A DNA stretch of 9,607 bases from Simkania negevensis (lineage in GTDB: Bacteria > Chlamydiota > Chlamydiia > Chlamydiales > Simkaniaceae): NCBI GenBank assembly GCA_016191565.1, contig JACPWA010000114.1, positions 1 through 9,607 on the forward strand, given 5' to 3'. Made by a program: the position numbers and the translations under genes. The number at the start of each line of letters is the position of its first letter. Position 1 is the stretch's first letter. A model generated the notes under the pieces. It saw only the letters and a list, made by a program, of their open reading frames with translations. It had not been told where the DNA came from and ran no database searches. Of this stretch, positions 1-6,998 are shown piece after piece.

Positions 1-107
1 CTTTCCTGAGTAAATCAATTCTTTTATAGAAACAGATTATAGGAAAGATTAAAAATTGTATCTAAATTTTCTGTTACAGAGCACTAGGTATCCTTAAAGA
101 GAAGAAG

Positions 108-136
108 TTGAATCTTTTTGTTTTTCCTGCTACGAT
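108..136 (+). promoter_or_regulatory. Possible sigma70-type promoter for pnp
   Basis: TTGAAT (108-113) and TACGAT (131-136) are separated by exactly 17 bases. Each hexamer matches the TTGACA/TATAAT consensus at four of six positions. Transcription would start near 143 and give a leader of about 155 bases before pnp. In many bacteria pnp is also read through from rpsO upstream; no rpsO is visible in the window, so a local promoter is plausible but unproven. Confidence 0.3.
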
Positions 137-204
137 TTTTTCTAATGAACCTCATCTGTGAAATTTTTATATTTACCCTCCAGATATTACGTTCATAAAT
201 TACC

Positions 205-269
205 CTCGACTTTGTACATTTACTAGATGAGATTGTGACTATCGCATCTCGCAGATGGCCAAAGTCGAG
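205..269 (+). promoter_or_regulatory. Stem-loop in the pnp leader
   Basis: CTCGACTTTG (205-214) is perfectly complementary to CAAAGTCGAG (260-269), giving a 10-bp outer stem. Inside it, GAGAT (229-233) pairs with ATCTC (246-250). The structure ends 14 bases before the Shine-Dalgarno site of pnp. In E. coli a leader stem-loop of pnp is cut by RNase III and is the target of PNPase autoregulation. A similar role here is inference from position and shape; the sequences are not related as far as I can see. Confidence 0.55.
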
Positions 270-283
270 ACAACGCCACAATT

Positions 284-288
284 AGGAG
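284..288 (+). promoter_or_regulatory. Shine-Dalgarno site of pnp
   Basis: AGGAG lies 10 bases before the ATG at 299. The frame also has a TTG at 293, but that leaves only 4 bases after AGGAG, which is too close. The site therefore favours 299 as the start. Confidence 0.7.
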
Positions 289-298
289 CAATTTGCCC

Positions 299-2419
299 AT
301 GAAATCAAAGTCTTTTTTTAATACAAGCAGCATCAGCATCTCTATCGCAGGTCGAGAAATCACCTTTGAAACAGGAAAAATCGCCAGACAAGCAAGTGGA
401 GCAGTCATGATCCGCTCTGGAGATACCATTCTTCTCAGCACTGCCTGTATCGGTCCTTATATTGAGGGGACAGATTTTCTTCCCCTGCGAGTAGATTATC
501 AAGAAAAATTCTCCTCCGCTGGAAAGACTCTAGGCGGCTTTATTAAACGGGAAGGAAAACCCTCTGAAAGAGAAACCCTGATTTGCCGCCTTATCGATCG
601 CCCCATTCGTCCCATGTTCGAGGAAGGATACTATAATGATACCCACCTTATTACAAATGTCCTTTCTTACGATGGGATCCATGCTCCCGAGGCCTTAGCC
701 ATTTGCGCTGCTTCTGCTGCCCTTGTCATCTCTGAGGTGCCCTTTATTAAGCCAATTGGCGCTGTACGGGTAGGAATGATCGATGGCCGTTTCATCATCA
801 ATCCGACCATCCAGGAGCAGGAAAAATCTGCGTTAGATCTAATGCTTGCCGGTACAGAAGATGCGATCCTTATGATCGAAGGATACTGCGACTTCCTCAC
901 AGAAGAACAGATTATGGATGCGATTGAAGAGGGACATGAAGCAATCAAAATGATCTGCCAAAAGCTCGCTGATTGGGGCAAGGTAGTTGGAAAGCCTAAG
1001 TACCGTGATGAACTGCACCACCTTCCTGAAGGCCTCTTAGAAGAGGTGGAAGGGATCATGAAAGAGCCACTCAATCTAGCTATTAGAATGATGCTGAAAA
1101 AAGAGCGGGAAGTGGCTCTTAGAGAAATTGGCGATAAGGTCTATGAAACTTTCCTACCTAATAAAGAGATTAAAGGAAAATATTCAGCAATCGATCTTAA
1201 GACAGCAATCAAACACACCATCTCCCATTACATGCGGCAGATGATTTTAAAAGAGAATAAGCGCTCTGATGGAAGGCACTGTGAAGAGATCCGTCCGATC
1301 CATATTGAGATGAGCCCCCTCCCCCGTACCCATGGAAGCGCTATTTTTACTAGAGGAGAAACCCAAGCGATTGCGGTTTGCACTCTTGGCGGAGAAACAA
1401 TGGCTCAGCGCTTCGAAGATCTTTATGAAGATGGACTGCGCCGTTTTTACCTCCAATATTCTTTCCCCCCCTTTTCTGTAGGGGAAGTAGGGAAAATGGG
1501 CCCTCCAGGAAGAAGAGAAGTAGGACACGGAAAACTTGCTGAGCGCGCTTTAAGTGCGGCTATGCCAAGTATGGAAGAGTTTCCCTATGTAGTGCGCTTA
1601 GAATCGAACATCACCGAATCCAATGGGTCCTCTTCTATGGCTTCTGTCTGCGGAGGTTGCTTAGCACTTATGAATGCTGGAGTACCGATTAAACACCAGA
1701 TTGCTGGCATTGCCATGGGACTCATTTTGGAAAAGGACAGTTATGCCATCCTCTCTGATATTCTAGGGGTAGAAGATGCCCTTGGCGATATGGATTTTAA
1801 AGTGGCTGGAGATGCCAAAGGGATTACCGCCTTCCAACTCGATATCAAAGTAGAGGGAATTACTAAGCAGATCATGCAAGTAGCCCTATCCCAAGCCAAA
1901 GAGGGGCGACTCCACATTCTAAATAAGATGAATGAGGTCTGCTCTACCCCGAACAAAGAACTTTCTACCTACGCTCCACGTATTGAGACTATCCAGGTAA
2001 AACCAAGCCAAATTGGCACTGTAATCGGCCCTGGTGGCAAGCAGATTCGCGCTATTGAAGAGCTTGGAGTAGATATCTCGATCGACGACAGCGGAATCAT
2101 TAGCATTGCTTCCAATAGTGCTGAAGCTATGGCCCAAGCCAAAGAGATGATTCATAACCTCACTGCTGATGTTGAGATAGGGAAAGTCTACAAAGGAAAA
2201 ATTGTCTCTATTAAGGACTTTGGTCTTTTTGTAGCGATTTTGAGCAAACAGGGGCTCTGCCATATCTCTCAAGTCTCTCATGAACGGGTTGAAAATCTCC
2301 GTGACCATTTTAAGGAGGGAGACTCTATCGATGTAAAAGTACTTGAAATCAACGAAGCAGGTCAGATTAGACTTAGCCACAAGGTGCTTTTAGATCGTCC
2401 TGTAGCAACTAACAGATAA
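299..2419 (+). CDS. pnp: Polynucleotide phosphorylase (PNPase)
   Basis: This 706-residue protein is a 3'-5' exoribonuclease that uses phosphate to degrade RNA to nucleoside diphosphates. It forms trimers and works in mRNA turnover in the cytoplasm. The full domain order is visible: a first RNase PH domain with the FETGKIARQASGAV start and the RLIDRPIRP motif; an alpha-helical linker near residues 240-310; a second RNase PH domain with GETQAI and EDALGDMDFKVAG, whose D493 and D499 match the metal-binding aspartates of E. coli PNPase; a KH domain with GPGG at 577-580; and an S1 domain at about 627-697. Length is typical of the family and no catalytic element is missing. ATG 299 is preferred over TTG 293 because of the spacing to AGGAG. 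A terminator follows within 10 bases, so no downstream gene is co-transcribed. In Chlamydia pnp is a neighbour of ftsH, which is also the case here. Confidence 0.97.
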   Translation: MKSKSFFNTSSISISIAGREITFETGKIARQASGAVMIRSGDTILLSTACIGPYIEGTDFLPLRVDYQEKFSSAGKTLGGFIKREGKPSERETLICRLIDRPIRPMFEEGYYNDTHLITNVLSYDGIHAPEALAICAASAALVISEVPFIKPIGAVRVGMIDGRFIINPTIQEQEKSALDLMLAGTEDAILMIEGYCDFLTEEQIMDAIEEGHEAIKMICQKLADWGKVVGKPKYRDELHHLPEGLLEEVEGIMKEPLNLAIRMMLKKEREVALREIGDKVYETFLPNKEIKGKYSAIDLKTAIKHTISHYMRQMILKENKRSDGRHCEEIRPIHIEMSPLPRTHGSAIFTRGETQAIAVCTLGGETMAQRFEDLYEDGLRRFYLQYSFPPFSVGEVGKMGPPGRREVGHGKLAERALSAAMPSMEEFPYVVRLESNITESNGSSSMASVCGGCLALMNAGVPIKHQIAGIAMGLILEKDSYAILSDILGVEDALGDMDFKVAGDAKGITAFQLDIKVEGITKQIMQVALSQAKEGRLHILNKMNEVCSTPNKELSTYAPRIETIQVKPSQIGTVIGPGGKQIRAIEELGVDISIDDSGIISIASNSAEAMAQAKEMIHNLTADVEIGKVYKGKIVSIKDFGLFVAILSKQGLCHISQVSHERVENLRDHFKEGDSIDVKVLEINEAGQIRLSHKVLLDRPVATNR

Positions 2420-2426
2420 AAAAGAA

Positions 2427-2459
2427 AGCGCCTGAAGATTGCTTCAGGCGCTGTTTTTT
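2427..2459. terminator. Bidirectional intrinsic terminator between convergent genes
   Basis: AGCGCCTGAAG (2427-2437) pairs perfectly with CTTCAGGCGCT (2442-2452) around an ATTG loop, followed by GTTTTTT. Read on the minus strand, the same stem is followed by TTCTTTTTT. It therefore serves pnp, ending at 2419, and the minus-strand gene ending at 2489. Confidence 0.95.
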
Positions 2460-2488
2460 CCTGATAACCTAAACGTTTACTGATTCCT

Positions 2489-3529
2489 CTATGTATAGAG
2501 ATAATCGCTTACAATGGAATCATCTACAATAAACTCTTCCCCTTTCCGAATATCAATATTATCGCGCGTGTGAAGATAGTGTAGAAGGTTTGTAACTTTT
2601 TCTTTTGGTAATAACTTAACCCTTGCTTGCTGCTTTTCATTTAGCCTCTTACCTTTAAGGTTCTTACAGTAATAGTCTATGTAAGCTAGCCCATATTTAT
2701 TAACCTTTGCCATTTCTTTAGTATATTCCTTAGTCCCTTTGCCATGCATCGTTTGCAGCATCAGCTTGAATGTCTTTTTGTGTTCTTTAGGTATTGTTTT
2801 TTCTTTGCGTGAAGCAAGTCCATTTGCAGATAGGAAGAAAGAAGAGAATAATGACTTAACAGCATAATGAGCGCCATGCATAATTGTTTGAGGTAAATAC
2901 CACAAAAATGTCTTGAAATCCGCCCAACTCTTTACATTAGTATGACAGGGATGTGTTTCAAGCTTTAAGAAATAAGAGCTTGCTACCGCCTTCCTAAATC
3001 TCCCTTCCTCATATAACTTTCCAGGAGTGCCGATAGGAGTATCGATCTCACCTACTAAAATAGTCGCTTTGTCTACAGGTAGGGAGTTGTCTTTACCTCT
3101 TTCGATATCTAGCCCATATTGCACAGGAGCGCGCCCTTTATAGTGGCTAGAAGGACGAGAATGGAGAAACCCTTCAAAATGATCCTTTATACCTAACCTT
3201 TCTGCTACTTCAGGACGAAGCACAGCCATGCCATTCGTGTAAGGTTTACCTTGAGCAGCTGCATGATATTTAATGGCCCAGGATAAACAAGAAAATTGGT
3301 GTTCGGCCTCTTCTTTACTTTTAGGCTTTGCTCCTAATCCTTCTCGAAAATAGGACAAACCTTCTTTAGCAAGTTTTAAAGCTTGTTTATATCCTACAGC
3401 ACCATCAAGGACGCAATGCTTGTCATAAAAAGCTTTAAATTGCTCATCTGCTTCAGTTGGTTGAAATAATGACGAAGAATATAAGGAAAAAGAATGTATA
3501 GGGGAGCTTGGAATTCTTAAACTTGACAT
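2489..3529 (-). CDS. Unrecognised 346-residue protein, candidate secreted effector
   Basis: I do not recognise a family with confidence. The N-terminus (about residues 1-25) is rich in serine with few charges, which resembles type III secretion signals but is not diagnostic. There is no clear signal peptide. The middle contains GRAPVQYGLDIERG (132-145), ILVGEIDTP (157-165) and YFLKLETHPCH (186-196). A hydrophobic, aromatic stretch follows at about 206-233, possibly amphipathic rather than membrane-spanning. The C-terminal part, from about 240, is lysine-rich and probably helical. The start is the first ATG, with AGG eight bases upstream and a very good promoter about 35-70 bases upstream. It is convergent with pnp and shares its terminator. 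It is read in the same direction as ftsH but has its own promoter. Its coding sequence looks more AT-rich than pnp, consistent with acquired DNA. The product is clearly a real gene by length and signals; its function is unknown. Confidence 0.85.
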   Translation of the reverse strand: MSSLRIPSSPIHSFSLYSSSLFQPTEADEQFKAFYDKHCVLDGAVGYKQALKLAKEGLSYFREGLGAKPKSKEEAEHQFSCLSWAIKYHAAAQGKPYTNGMAVLRPEVAERLGIKDHFEGFLHSRPSSHYKGRAPVQYGLDIERGKDNSLPVDKATILVGEIDTPIGTPGKLYEEGRFRKAVASSYFLKLETHPCHTNVKSWADFKTFLWYLPQTIMHGAHYAVKSLFSSFFLSANGLASRKEKTIPKEHKKTFKLMLQTMHGKGTKEYTKEMAKVNKYGLAYIDYYCKNLKGKRLNEKQQARVKLLPKEKVTNLLHYLHTRDNIDIRKGEEFIVDDSIVSDYLYT

Positions 3530-3675
3530 AATAAAAACCTATTTATTAATTTAATATTACTAATATATTAATTATACAATATTAATGAATTGTTGTTAAT
3601 AATTATTTATATAATATATTTTAATTTGGATTTTTATATTACATTTATAATAAATAACTTATGGTTTAAAATGAC
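3530..3675. other. AT-rich intergenic stretch
   Basis: This gap between the start of the 346-residue gene and the repeat at the end of ftsH is almost entirely A and T. It contains the promoter described above. I see no open frame and no intrinsic terminator for ftsH within it. Such AT-rich gaps are often curved or bound by nucleoid proteins, which is inference only. Confidence 0.6.
3571..3599 (-). promoter_or_regulatory. Strong sigma70-type promoter for the 346-residue gene
   Basis: On the minus strand TTAACA (3599-3594) is followed after exactly 17 bases by a perfect TATAAT (3576-3571). Transcription would start near 3564, leaving about 35 bases of leader before ATG 3529. AGG at 3540-3538 serves as a weak ribosome binding site. 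The surrounding gap is very AT-rich, so chance matches are more likely than usual, but the spacing and the -10 box are ideal. Confidence 0.65.
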
Positions 3676-3734
3676 GTGCTCTGGGGCTTTAACTTAGTCC
3701 GAAGAAGGCTAGTTTTTAGAAAGGAGCACTAGGT
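3676..3734. repeat. Short dispersed repeat, copy A
   Basis: The stretch 3684-3731 aligns without gaps to 6854-6901 at roughly two thirds or more of positions. The shared core includes TAGTCCGA, AGAAAG and AGCACTA. The element is bounded by inverted arms GTGCTC (3676-3681) and GAGCAC (3724-3729). Its edge overlaps the ftsH stop codon, TAG on the minus strand at 3731-3729. It may also act as the 3' hairpin of the ftsH transcript. The 11-mer GAGCACTAGGT at 3724-3734 recurs at 79-89. Confidence 0.5.
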
Positions 3735-6488
3735 CTGTTGAGGGGAAGGGCCCATATCCCCCTCTTTTCCTATAGAAGGACGGAACTCCTCCTTAAGAGG
3801 GGGAGGAGGGGGGAGCTTTCGGTGGGCTTCGCTGATTTCTTTGAGCTTTTTCCGCTTTTTCTCAGGATCCCAGTTTCCATCAATAATGGCATGAACATCT
3901 TCTTTATCAAGAGTTTCAAACTCTAAGAGCATCTGGGCCATCTGTTCTACCTTGTCCTTATGATCTGAGATAATTTGCGTTGCCCTATCATTGGCTTGAT
4001 CAAGAAGCAGGCGTACTTCATTATCGATCAATTGAGCCGTTTCATCTGAGTAGGTTTTTTGGGAAGAACCAGGCATATAATAGTCACCATCGGAGGTTTT
4101 ATCTCCATAGTTCACCGCACCTAGTTTATCATTCATTCCCCACTGGCAGACCATATTGCGAGCTAGCTTGGTCGCCTGAGAAATATCCATTTGAGCGCCG
4201 CTAGAAAGGTCGTGAACAAAAAGCTCTTCGGCTACCCGTCCGCCCATGAGAACAGCAAGCTGGTCAATCAGTTCTTTTCTCCAATAAGATACCCTGTTCT
4301 TTTCAGGAACAAAATGGGTCGCTCCCAATGAGAATCCCCTTGGAATGATAGTTACTTTCTCTACTGGATCTGCATGTTCCACATAGAGACCTACAACTGT
4401 ATGACCTGATTCGTGGTAGGCAGTATGAGTTTTCTCTTTGAGATCGAGCTCTAAACTTCTCCGCTCTTTCCCATAACGCACCTTATCGGAAGCCTCTAAA
4501 GTATCCTGGCCTGTTACAGCACTTCTCCCTTTCCGGGCTGCAAGAAGAGCTGCTTCATTAAGAACATTCATCAAATCAGCTCCTGATGCTCCTGGAGTAG
4601 CACGAGCGATATCCATTAAATCGACAGTTTCATCTAGCTTAATCTTCCGAGCATGCACCTTCAAAATCTCTAAACGTCCCTTGATATCGGGAAGATCAAG
4701 CATCACCTGTCTATCAAATCGCCCGGGACGAAGGAGAGCTTTATCTAAAACATCGGGACGGTTGGTTGCAGCTACGAGAATGACTCCTTCATTAGTCTCA
4801 AATCCATCCATTTCTACAAGAAGCTGGTTGAGGGTCTGCTCTCTTTCATCATGCCCTCCCCCAATCCCTGCACCTCGATGTCTTCCTACAGCATCGATCT
4901 CATCGATGAAGACAATGCAAGGGGCACTTTGTTTGGCCTGACCGAAAAGATCGCGGATCCGACTTGCTCCTACCCCTACAAACATCTCCACAAAGTCGGA
5001 ACCTGATATCGAGAAAAAAGGGCGGTCTGCTTCCCCTGCTACTGCCTTTGCAATGAGGGTTTTGCCTGTGCCAGGAGGTCCTACAAGAAGCACCCCTTTA
5101 GGAATTCTTGCTCCTAATGCGGTAAACTTCGCTGGGTCTTTCAAAAAATCAACTACCTCCTGCAATTCCTCTTTTGCTTCCTCGACTCCCGCTACGTCTT
5201 TAAATGTTACCTTATGGAGACTTTTATTAAGCAGCTTAGCTGGGGATTTTCCAAAGCTCAGCGCTCCAGATCCCATCCCTTTCATTTGCCTTGAGAAAAC
5301 AAAATAGAGAAGAAGAATCACAAGGACTACAGGAAGGATAGTGATAAAAATATAACTTAGGTAGTTAGGAGAGGGTTCTTCACTTTTAAATGTCTTTTCT
5401 AAGACTAGATTGCGAGGCTGGTCAGGAGCTTTAAAAGAGGCTCCTTGGTTTCCGCTAAAACTAGTCCATTCCTTCTTGGCTCCAGCAAACCAAAGGCTAA
5501 ACTCTTCAGGACTCCGTTTTTCAAGCGCTTTAGTAGAAAGCTCTTTATTGTTGAAGAACCAAGTAACATCGGCAACACTTTCTCTTGCTTTGCTGAGCTT
5601 TGCTTCATTTTCCTCTTGGGCAGCAGTAAGTTCATTATACTGACTCAGCTCAGCGAGATAGCTGCGGACGCTGCGCAAAGAGCCAAGACGCACATTGTCA
5701 GACTCTTGATTAAGCTCCGATACAATCTGATTCAACATCTCTAGTGCCTGATTGTAACGACTCAGCGTTTCCTGTACTTTAATCTCCCTACCTTCTACTA
5801 GAGTTTCTTCTACAGATCTCCCTATCTCCTGAAGCTTTTGCTTCATTCCTTCATCTCCAACCCCAAGCAGAGGAGAACGGAAACTTTGAATGAGCTGCTG
5901 CAGGTGTGTCCCTGCTATCCAGAGGGTAGAAGCCCTTGGATCTTCTTTAATCTCTAGTACTTCACTCTCTACTTTTTTTAAGTTGAGTTCCTTACTAGGA
6001 GGAAGCGTATAGACAACCACCTGGTTTTGCCTATCTTCTGTATCATAAGAGGGGCCAACCACACTGTATCCCCCTTGAGGGATTGGAAAACCGCTTAAGC
6101 TTAGAAAATAGATGGCAGATTGCTGTACACTTGCCTGAAGAGAGGAAAGATTTTGAGAAAGCTCCCCTTTTCCTTCACTTAATTCTTGGTGTTTATTCAA
6201 AAGCTCAAGATAACGGTACCTCTCATAAGAGGTTTCTGATAGCTGTTCCTTAAATCGCCCTGTAAAGGTAACCAAATTGTCATTTTGAGCTGTTTTCTGA
6301 CTTTCATCCTTCTTGATAAGATCGAGATTCACCAGGTGCTCCACCTGATGACTAAAGGAAACCTTCCCTCCTTTTTCGCTCGTGATATTTTGTACCGTTA
6401 GGATAATCAAAATCACTGCTAAAATGAAAAGAAGAAATCCACCTGGAAACCCCCTTTTGGGTTCCTCTGTCTTATTTGGATTATCCAT
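3729..6488 (-). CDS. ftsH: ATP-dependent zinc metalloprotease FtsH
   Basis: FtsH is a hexameric inner-membrane AAA+ protease that extracts and degrades misfolded or regulatory membrane and cytosolic proteins. Numbered from ATG 6488 (919 residues): membrane segment 1 at about 16-35, a large periplasmic domain at 36-378 with helical, partly coiled-coil-like regions, and membrane segment 2 at about 379-398. The AAA module has Walker A GPPGTGKT at 470-477, pore motif FVG at 503-505, Walker B FIDEID with D529/E530, and the second region of homology [20 protein letters not shown]. The protease domain has HESGH at 692-696 (the usual form is HEAGH) and the third zinc ligand D768 in SSGAQMD. The tail is proline-rich. 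The frame is open up to GTG 6614 (961 residues), but 6488 gives a length close to the roughly 913 residues of C. trachomatis FtsH and a normal short cytoplasmic N-terminus. Neither start has a good Shine-Dalgarno site; AAGAAG precedes 6488. Confidence 0.95.
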   Translation of the reverse strand: MDNPNKTEEPKRGFPGGFLLFILAVILIILTVQNITSEKGGKVSFSHQVEHLVNLDLIKKDESQKTAQNDNLVTFTGRFKEQLSETSYERYRYLELLNKHQELSEGKGELSQNLSSLQASVQQSAIYFLSLSGFPIPQGGYSVVGPSYDTEDRQNQVVVYTLPPSKELNLKKVESEVLEIKEDPRASTLWIAGTHLQQLIQSFRSPLLGVGDEGMKQKLQEIGRSVEETLVEGREIKVQETLSRYNQALEMLNQIVSELNQESDNVRLGSLRSVRSYLAELSQYNELTAAQEENEAKLSKARESVADVTWFFNNKELSTKALEKRSPEEFSLWFAGAKKEWTSFSGNQGASFKAPDQPRNLVLEKTFKSEEPSPNYLSYIFITILPVVLVILLLYFVFSRQMKGMGSGALSFGKSPAKLLNKSLHKVTFKDVAGVEEAKEELQEVVDFLKDPAKFTALGARIPKGVLLVGPPGTGKTLIAKAVAGEADRPFFSISGSDFVEMFVGVGASRIRDLFGQAKQSAPCIVFIDEIDAVGRHRGAGIGGGHDEREQTLNQLLVEMDGFETNEGVILVAATNRPDVLDKALLRPGRFDRQVMLDLPDIKGRLEILKVHARKIKLDETVDLMDIARATPGASGADLMNVLNEAALLAARKGRSAVTGQDTLEASDKVRYGKERRSLELDLKEKTHTAYHESGHTVVGLYVEHADPVEKVTIIPRGFSLGATHFVPEKNRVSYWRKELIDQLAVLMGGRVAEELFVHDLSSGAQMDISQATKLARNMVCQWGMNDKLGAVNYGDKTSDGDYYMPGSSQKTYSDETAQLIDNEVRLLLDQANDRATQIISDHKDKVEQMAQMLLEFETLDKEDVHAIIDGNWDPEKKRKKLKEISEAHRKLPPPPPLKEEFRPSIGKEGDMGPSPQQT

Positions 6489-6648
6489 CCGCTTCTTAAA
6501 TTTGTTTTTTAAATCATTTAGGGGATGCTTTGAACGACTAGGCCCCTTCACTTTTTCTATTACTAGGAGGGAATTTCTCAGGCAACTTAAAAATTTTAGA
6601 ATTGCACTAACCACTTTTTGAAGAGGGGGTTATAATTTTCACTTTTGC

Positions 6649-6858
6649 AAACGCCCGTTTCCCTAATTTGGGCCATTTTTGAGCCAGTCTAGGAAAAAGC
6701 AAAGATGTAGCAATAAACTTGCCTTGCAAGGCGCTAGCGCTGTTTCTTAGAAACTCGCATCCCTGGCACTTAGGTGAAAGTTCACGCAGCTTGCCAAGCG
6801 TAAATAGGCTAGTATTAACCAAATACAAGCTCATTTGCGATCGCCAAACCGCAGCGCT
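6649..6858. repeat. Array of short consecutive palindromes
   Basis: At least nine perfect or near-perfect inverted repeats follow each other: AAACGCCCGTTT (6649-6660), CCCTAATTTGGG (6661-6672, one mismatch), GCCTTGCAAGGC (6721-6732), GCGCTAGCGC (6731-6740), GTTTCTTAGAAAC (6742-6754), CACTTAGGTG (6767-6776), GTGAAAGTTCAC (6774-6785), GCTTGCCAAGC (6789-6799) and GTATT/AATAC (6812-6826). GCGATCGC (6837-6844) and AGCGCT (6853-6858) follow. Several touch or overlap. The units differ in sequence, so this is not a tandem repeat but a patch of self-complementary DNA. It may be an intergenic repeat element or a structured leader of ftsH. Confidence 0.6.
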
Positions 6859-6904
6859 TTGACATAGTCCGAGGTACGCGCATTTCCAGAAAGTAGCACT
6901 AATG
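6853..6904. repeat. Short dispersed repeat, copy B
   Basis: Same orientation and same core as copy A: TAGTCCGA (6866-6873), AGAAAG (6888-6893) and AGCACTA (6895-6901). The ends AGCGCT (6853-6858) and AGCACT (6895-6900) are complementary at five of six positions, like the arms of copy A. Copies A and B flank ftsH on its 3' and 5' sides. Confidence 0.5.
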
Positions 6905-6932
6905 TCGTAATTATACAGAAAACTCTTTTAAA

Positions 6933-6968
6933 ATGAAGGATTTCATACCTCAAATCCTCACCGCCTGA
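6933..6968 (+). other. In-frame ATG and TGA upstream of the ADP-ribosyltransferase
   Basis: ATG 6933 starts eleven codons (MKDFIPQILTA) and then meets TGA at 6966-6968. After that stop the same frame is open without interruption into the 674-residue gene, whose nominal start TTG 6999 is 22 codons downstream of this ATG. It could be a lost N-terminus cut off by a nonsense mutation, a sequencing error, or chance. No Shine-Dalgarno site precedes it. Confidence 0.35.
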
Positions 6969-6998
6969 CAAAATTCCCTTCCTAGACCGGCTGCGACT

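Larger units (their letters stand above)
6489..6998. other. Intergenic region between divergent ftsH and the ADP-ribosyltransferase gene
   Basis: This gap of about 510 bases separates two divergent genes. Next to ftsH, 6489-6614 is an open in-frame extension of ftsH. From about 6649 to 6858 it is packed with short palindromes, followed by copy B of the repeat. A 75-codon minus frame at 6834-6607 crosses the palindromes and shows no recognisable protein features, so I do not call it a gene. In Chlamydia tilS lies next to ftsH; nothing resembling it is seen here. No convincing promoter for either gene is visible. A TTGACA at 6859-6864 lacks a matching -10 box. Confidence 0.6.

Noticed and set aside
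6721..6799. CRISPR array
   Set aside because: The palindromic units differ from one another and are not separated by regular spacers.
6607..6834. 75-codon minus-strand frame upstream of ftsH
   Set aside because: It runs through the palindrome array, shows no domain or recognisable similarity including to TilS, lacks a ribosome binding site, and ends inside the ftsH frame.
6837..6844. HIP1 octamer GCGATCGC as a sign of cyanobacterial origin
   Set aside because: It occurs once, inside a patch full of other palindromes, and the gene content points to Chlamydiae.
6859..6864. TTGACA as -35 box of a promoter for the ADP-ribosyltransferase gene
   Set aside because: No -10-like hexamer lies 16-18 bases downstream, and the match falls in the repeat, where copy A has a different sequence.
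6966..6968. TGA as selenocysteine or programmed read-through codon
   Set aside because: I see no hairpin of the SECIS type just after it, and ADP-ribosyltransferases are not known selenoproteins. A nonsense mutation, error or TTG start is simpler.
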